Origin: an uncultured Bacilli bacterium
GTDB lineage: Bacteria > Bacillota_I > Bacilli_A > RF39 > UBA660
DNA: 24,177 nt
Assembly (NCBI GenBank): GCA_934096945.1
Contig: CAKOND010000014.1
Coordinates: forward strand, 1-24,177
Reading direction: 5' to 3'
Position numbers and translations under genes: made by a program. The notes under the pieces are model-generated. The model saw only the letters and a list, made by a program, of their open reading frames with translations. It did not search any database and was not told where the DNA came from. Positions 22,242-24,177 of this stretch are shown here, one piece after another. Position 1 is the first letter of the stretch. Each line of letters begins with the position of its first letter.

Positions 22242-22263
22242 TGTCAACAAAAAAAGGTTGACA
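22242..22263. promoter_or_regulatory. Inverted repeat upstream of rpsP
   Basis: TGTCAAC (22242-22248), eight bases, GTTGACA (22257-22263). The right arm contains the rpsP -35. It could be an operator between the divergent genes. Confidence 0.45.
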
Positions 22264-22286
22264 CATATAATTTTATGTGATAAGAT
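22258..22286 (+). promoter_or_regulatory. rpsP promoter
   Basis: TTGACA (22258-22263), 17 bp, TAAGAT (22281-22286). Confidence 0.8.
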
Positions 22287-22319
22287 TAATTTAGTTAATT
22301 TAGTGAGGAGGAAAAATAT

Positions 22320-22592
22320 ATGGCAGTTAAATTAAGACTTAAAAGAATGGGTTCTAAACAAAAACCATTTTATCGTATTGTAGCTGCAGATTCAAGATTT
22401 CCAAGAGATGGAAGATTCATTGAAACTGTAGGTACTTATAATCCAATAGCAAATCCTGCTGAAATCAAAATTGATAAAGAGGTTGCTATTAAATGGTTAA
22501 ATAATGGAGCAGAGCCAACTGATACAGTTAGAACTTTACTTAAAAATGAAGGCATTTTAAAAGAATTTGCAGCATGTAAAAAAGGTAAATAA
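22320..22592 (+). CDS. rpsP: 30S ribosomal protein S16
   Basis: S16 is a small-subunit protein needed for 30S assembly. The 90-residue protein begins with MAVKLRLKRMGSKQKPFYRIV and contains SRFPRDGRFIETVGTYNP, both diagnostic. GTGAGGAGG lies just before ATG 22320. It is followed two bases later by khpA, the common Firmicute order; the usual later genes rimM and trmD do not follow. Confidence 0.98.
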   Translation: MAVKLRLKRMGSKQKPFYRIVAADSRFPRDGRFIETVGTYNPIANPAEIKIDKEVAIKWLNNGAEPTDTVRTLLKNEGILKEFAACKKGK

Positions 22593-22594
22593 TT

Positions 22595-22837
22595 ATGAAT
22601 ATAGTAGAATATACAGAATTTTTAGTTAAAAGTCTTGTTGAAGATGCAGACATGATAAAGGTACAAGAGTTTAAAGAAGATGATACAACTATTATTGAAG
22701 TAATGGTGCCTGATGCTGATATGAAATATGTAATAGGTAAAGCTGGAAAGAATGCTCATGCACTTAGAACACTAGTTTATGCTTATGCATATATTCATAA
22801 AATGCATAAAATTAAATTAAATATTGAAGCTTTTTAA
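22595..22837 (+). CDS. khpA: KH-domain RNA-binding protein KhpA
   Basis: KhpA is a small single-KH-domain protein that binds many RNAs with KhpB and affects cell-length control in Gram-positive bacteria. The 80-residue sequence is the domain alone, with the GxxG loop in VIGKAGKNAHALRTL. It follows rpsP by two bases, in the conserved pair rpsP-khpA (ylqC), and is followed by a terminator. Confidence 0.95.
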   Translation: MNIVEYTEFLVKSLVEDADMIKVQEFKEDDTTIIEVMVPDADMKYVIGKAGKNAHALRTLVYAYAYIHKMHKIKLNIEAF

Positions 22838-22863
22838 ATTAAGTAGAGATACTTAATTTTTTT
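22836..22863 (+). terminator. Terminator after khpA
   Basis: AAATTAAGTA-gaga-TACTTAATTT, then more T. Strong A/T stem with a 4-nt loop. Confidence 0.85.
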
Positions 22864-22880
22864 AAAAAAAGGGAGGGTTT

Positions 22881-23195
22881 ATGAAATTAGAAAAAGTGGT
22901 TTTATCATTAGATGAAGCCCAAAGTATTATGAAAAAATATTTAGAAAAAATACTTGATTTTGTTAATGGAGAAATTGTTAGATGTGAAGTTGGTGCATAT
23001 TTAATGGATAGCTACAGTTATCATGGAGAAGAAGTAAAAAGATTTAAAGAACTTAGAACTAATTCATATTTTGACATATTAAGACTAGCATTGATAGATG
23101 CTGGTTATCCAGTAAGATTTATTAAAGAAGTTAATCGTGATAACGAAATAAAATATGAATGTTTTTACGAATTAGTTAGTAAAAGAGGAAGATAG
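22881..23195 (+). CDS. Conserved-looking protein of unknown function
   Basis: I do not recognise this 104-residue protein. It is soluble and mixed alpha/beta by eye: an N-terminal helix DEAQSIMKKYLEKIL, then a strand-rich part with GEIVRCEVGAYLMDSYSYHG, a helix FDILRLALIDAGYPVRFI and a basic end. There is no signal peptide or membrane segment. GGGAGGG before the ATG supports translation. It lies just after the khpA terminator with no clear promoter of its own, so it may depend on read-through, and its stop is one base before the FNT gene, which suggests one transcript with that channel. Confidence 0.7.
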   Translation: MKLEKVVLSLDEAQSIMKKYLEKILDFVNGEIVRCEVGAYLMDSYSYHGEEVKRFKELRTNSYFDILRLALIDAGYPVRFIKEVNRDNEIKYECFYELVSKRGR

Positions 23196-23196
23196 T

Positions 23197-23808
23197 ATGA
23201 AAAGTTTTTTAAAAAGTATTTTAGCAGGATTAATGATAGCTATCGGGGGGACAATTTTTTTATCAGCTCAAAATAAAGTTATCGGAGCTAGTTTATTTTC
23301 TATTGGTTTAATTGGAATACTTGTTTATAATTTTAATTTGTATACAGGTAAAATAGGTTATTTAATTACTAATTTTAATTTAAAATATATAAAAGAATTA
23401 TTTATTATATTACTTGGTAATTTTATTGGTAGTTCATTTATTGGTTTTATTTTAAGATATACTAGAATATATTCAAACTTACATGATAAAGCTTATTTAT
23501 TATCAATTACAAAATTAAATGATAATTATTTAAGTATATTTATTCTTTCTATATTTTGTGGAATACTTATGTATTTTGCAGTAAATGGTTTTAAAAAACT
23601 AAATGATTTTAGTAGATTTATTATTGTTTATTTGGGAGTAGTAGTATTTATTCTATGTGGATTTGAACACTCTATTGCTAATATGTATTATTTTTCTGTA
23701 GCAGATGTTTGGTCATTAAATACACTTGGTTATGTAGGAATAATGATTCTAGGTAATTCCATAGGAGCATTTATTTTGCCATTATTTAATCTTTACATTA
23801 AGGATTAA
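23197..23808 (+). CDS. Formate/nitrite transporter (FNT) family channel
   Basis: FNT proteins are pentameric membrane channels for small anions such as formate, nitrite or hydrosulfide. The start matches the family: LKSILAGLMIAIGGTIFLSA. NLYTGKIGYLITN (second conserved loop) and CGFEHSIANMYYFSV (family signature with the central His) are also present. About six helices fit in 203 residues, below the usual 250-280, mainly from shorter loops and ends. The transported ion cannot be assigned. The ATG follows the unknown gene by one base; its stop shares TTAA with the sigK stop on the other strand. Confidence 0.88.
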   Translation: MKSFLKSILAGLMIAIGGTIFLSAQNKVIGASLFSIGLIGILVYNFNLYTGKIGYLITNFNLKYIKELFIILLGNFIGSSFIGFILRYTRIYSNLHDKAYLLSITKLNDNYLSIFILSIFCGILMYFAVNGFKKLNDFSRFIIVYLGVVVFILCGFEHSIANMYYFSVADVWSLNTLGYVGIMILGNSIGAFILPLFNLYIKD

Positions 23809-24176
23809 TCAATATTTTTATTCTTGATAAATTCAGTGAGCATTTTTGTAAGTGCTCTTTTTTCTATTCTTGAAACATAACTTCTTGATATTTTTAGTTC
23901 ATCTGCTATTTCTTTTTGAGTCATATCTTTAGTATTGTTTAAACCATATCTTTTAATAATTATTTCTTTTTCTCTTTTATTTAAAAGTTTTAAATATCTT
24001 TTTAGTAGGCAAATATTGTTTTTTAAATCTAAAGTTTCAAATAAATCAACATTTTTATCTTTGATAACATCAATTAAGTTTATTTCATTTCCTTCTTTGT
24101 CATGACCAATGGCATCATTTAAAGATACAGTGGGGCCATATTTTTTTTGCCTTCTAAAATGCATAAGTATTTCATT
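23805..24176 (-). CDS. sigK: RNA polymerase sigma-K factor, C-terminal part (runs off the window)
   Basis: Sigma-K drives late mother-cell genes in sporulation. The visible part starts with NEILMHFRRQKK at the window edge and covers regions 3 and 4. It carries VSLNDAIGHDKEGNEINLIDVI, LNKREKEIIIKRYGL and the helix-turn-helix MTQKEIADELKISRSYVSRIEKRAL. These match B. subtilis SigK ([22 protein letters not shown] and ISRSYVSRIEKRALMKM) much better than SigE. The frame is open to the edge, so the internal ATG at 24164 is not the start; the N-terminal half lies outside. Whether a skin-type element interrupts it cannot be seen. It converges on the FNT gene with no terminator between. Confidence 0.93.
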   Translation of the reverse strand, partial: NEILMHFRRQKKYGPTVSLNDAIGHDKEGNEINLIDVIKDKNVDLFETLDLKNNICLLKRYLKLLNKREKEIIIKRYGLNNTKDMTQKEIADELKISRSYVSRIEKRALTKMLTEFIKNKNID

Positions 24177-24177
24177 T

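Overview
The window looks like chromosomal DNA of a strongly AT-rich, endospore-forming Firmicute of the Bacilli type. The evidence is gene content and gene order. gpsB sits directly next to the RNase P RNA gene; rodZ-like is followed by pgsA; tkt, sirA and yneF are adjacent, as in Bacillus subtilis; and the sporulation genes sigG, sigK and sirA are present with a CotD-like coat protein. Stops include TGA and Trp is encoded by TGG, so the standard code is used. The exact lineage (for example an uncultured Erysipelotrichia-like gut organism) is only a guess.

Layout. 1-1850: gpsB, rnpB, a RodZ-like protein and pgsA, ending in a terminator. 1850-2390: no conventional gene, but a compact structured element with a 29-codon hydrophobic ORF, long-range inverted repeats and a convincing antisense promoter and terminator. 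I read it as a type I toxin-antitoxin locus. 2391-5600: a nucleoside 2-deoxyribosyltransferase-like protein, transketolase, SirA and YneF. 5596-8712: a VanY-type carboxypeptidase (minus), a patch of 33-bp tandem repeats, ffh, and a small membrane protein (minus). 8818-11755: a Nudix hydrolase, then sigG-ylmC-lspA-rluD. 11744-14207: a small membrane protein (minus), a rhomboid protease, lexA (minus), and opposite lexA a 46-codon membrane-protein gene with LexA-box-like sites, a candidate SOS-induced division inhibitor. 14259-15278: tRNA-Arg(CCU), tspO and a Cys/His-rich coat protein behind a sigma-K-like promoter. 15342-17563: a CIRCE-controlled, N-domain-less clpB. 17630-18630: an Rpn-family nuclease gene preceded by two Spo0A-box matches. 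18679-22186: a membrane glycosyltransferase facing an LTA-synthase-like sulfatase. 22320-24176: rpsP, khpA, an unknown gene, a short FNT-family channel, and the C-terminal part of sigK running off the window on the minus strand.

How the parts fit. Most genes are housekeeping: envelope growth (gpsB, rodZ, pgsA, vanY, ltaS-like), protein targeting and lipoprotein maturation (ffh, lspA), RNA and ribosome functions (rnpB, rluD, rpsP, khpA). A sporulation layer is spread among them. Many promoters match the vegetative sigma consensus with 17-bp spacing. Several start codons were moved downstream from the longest ORF because a Shine-Dalgarno sequence sits inside that ORF. The least conventional parts are the 2007-2328 RNA element, the lexA-divergent small ORF, the 33-bp repeats upstream of ffh, and the paired Spo0A-like boxes upstream of the Rpn gene.
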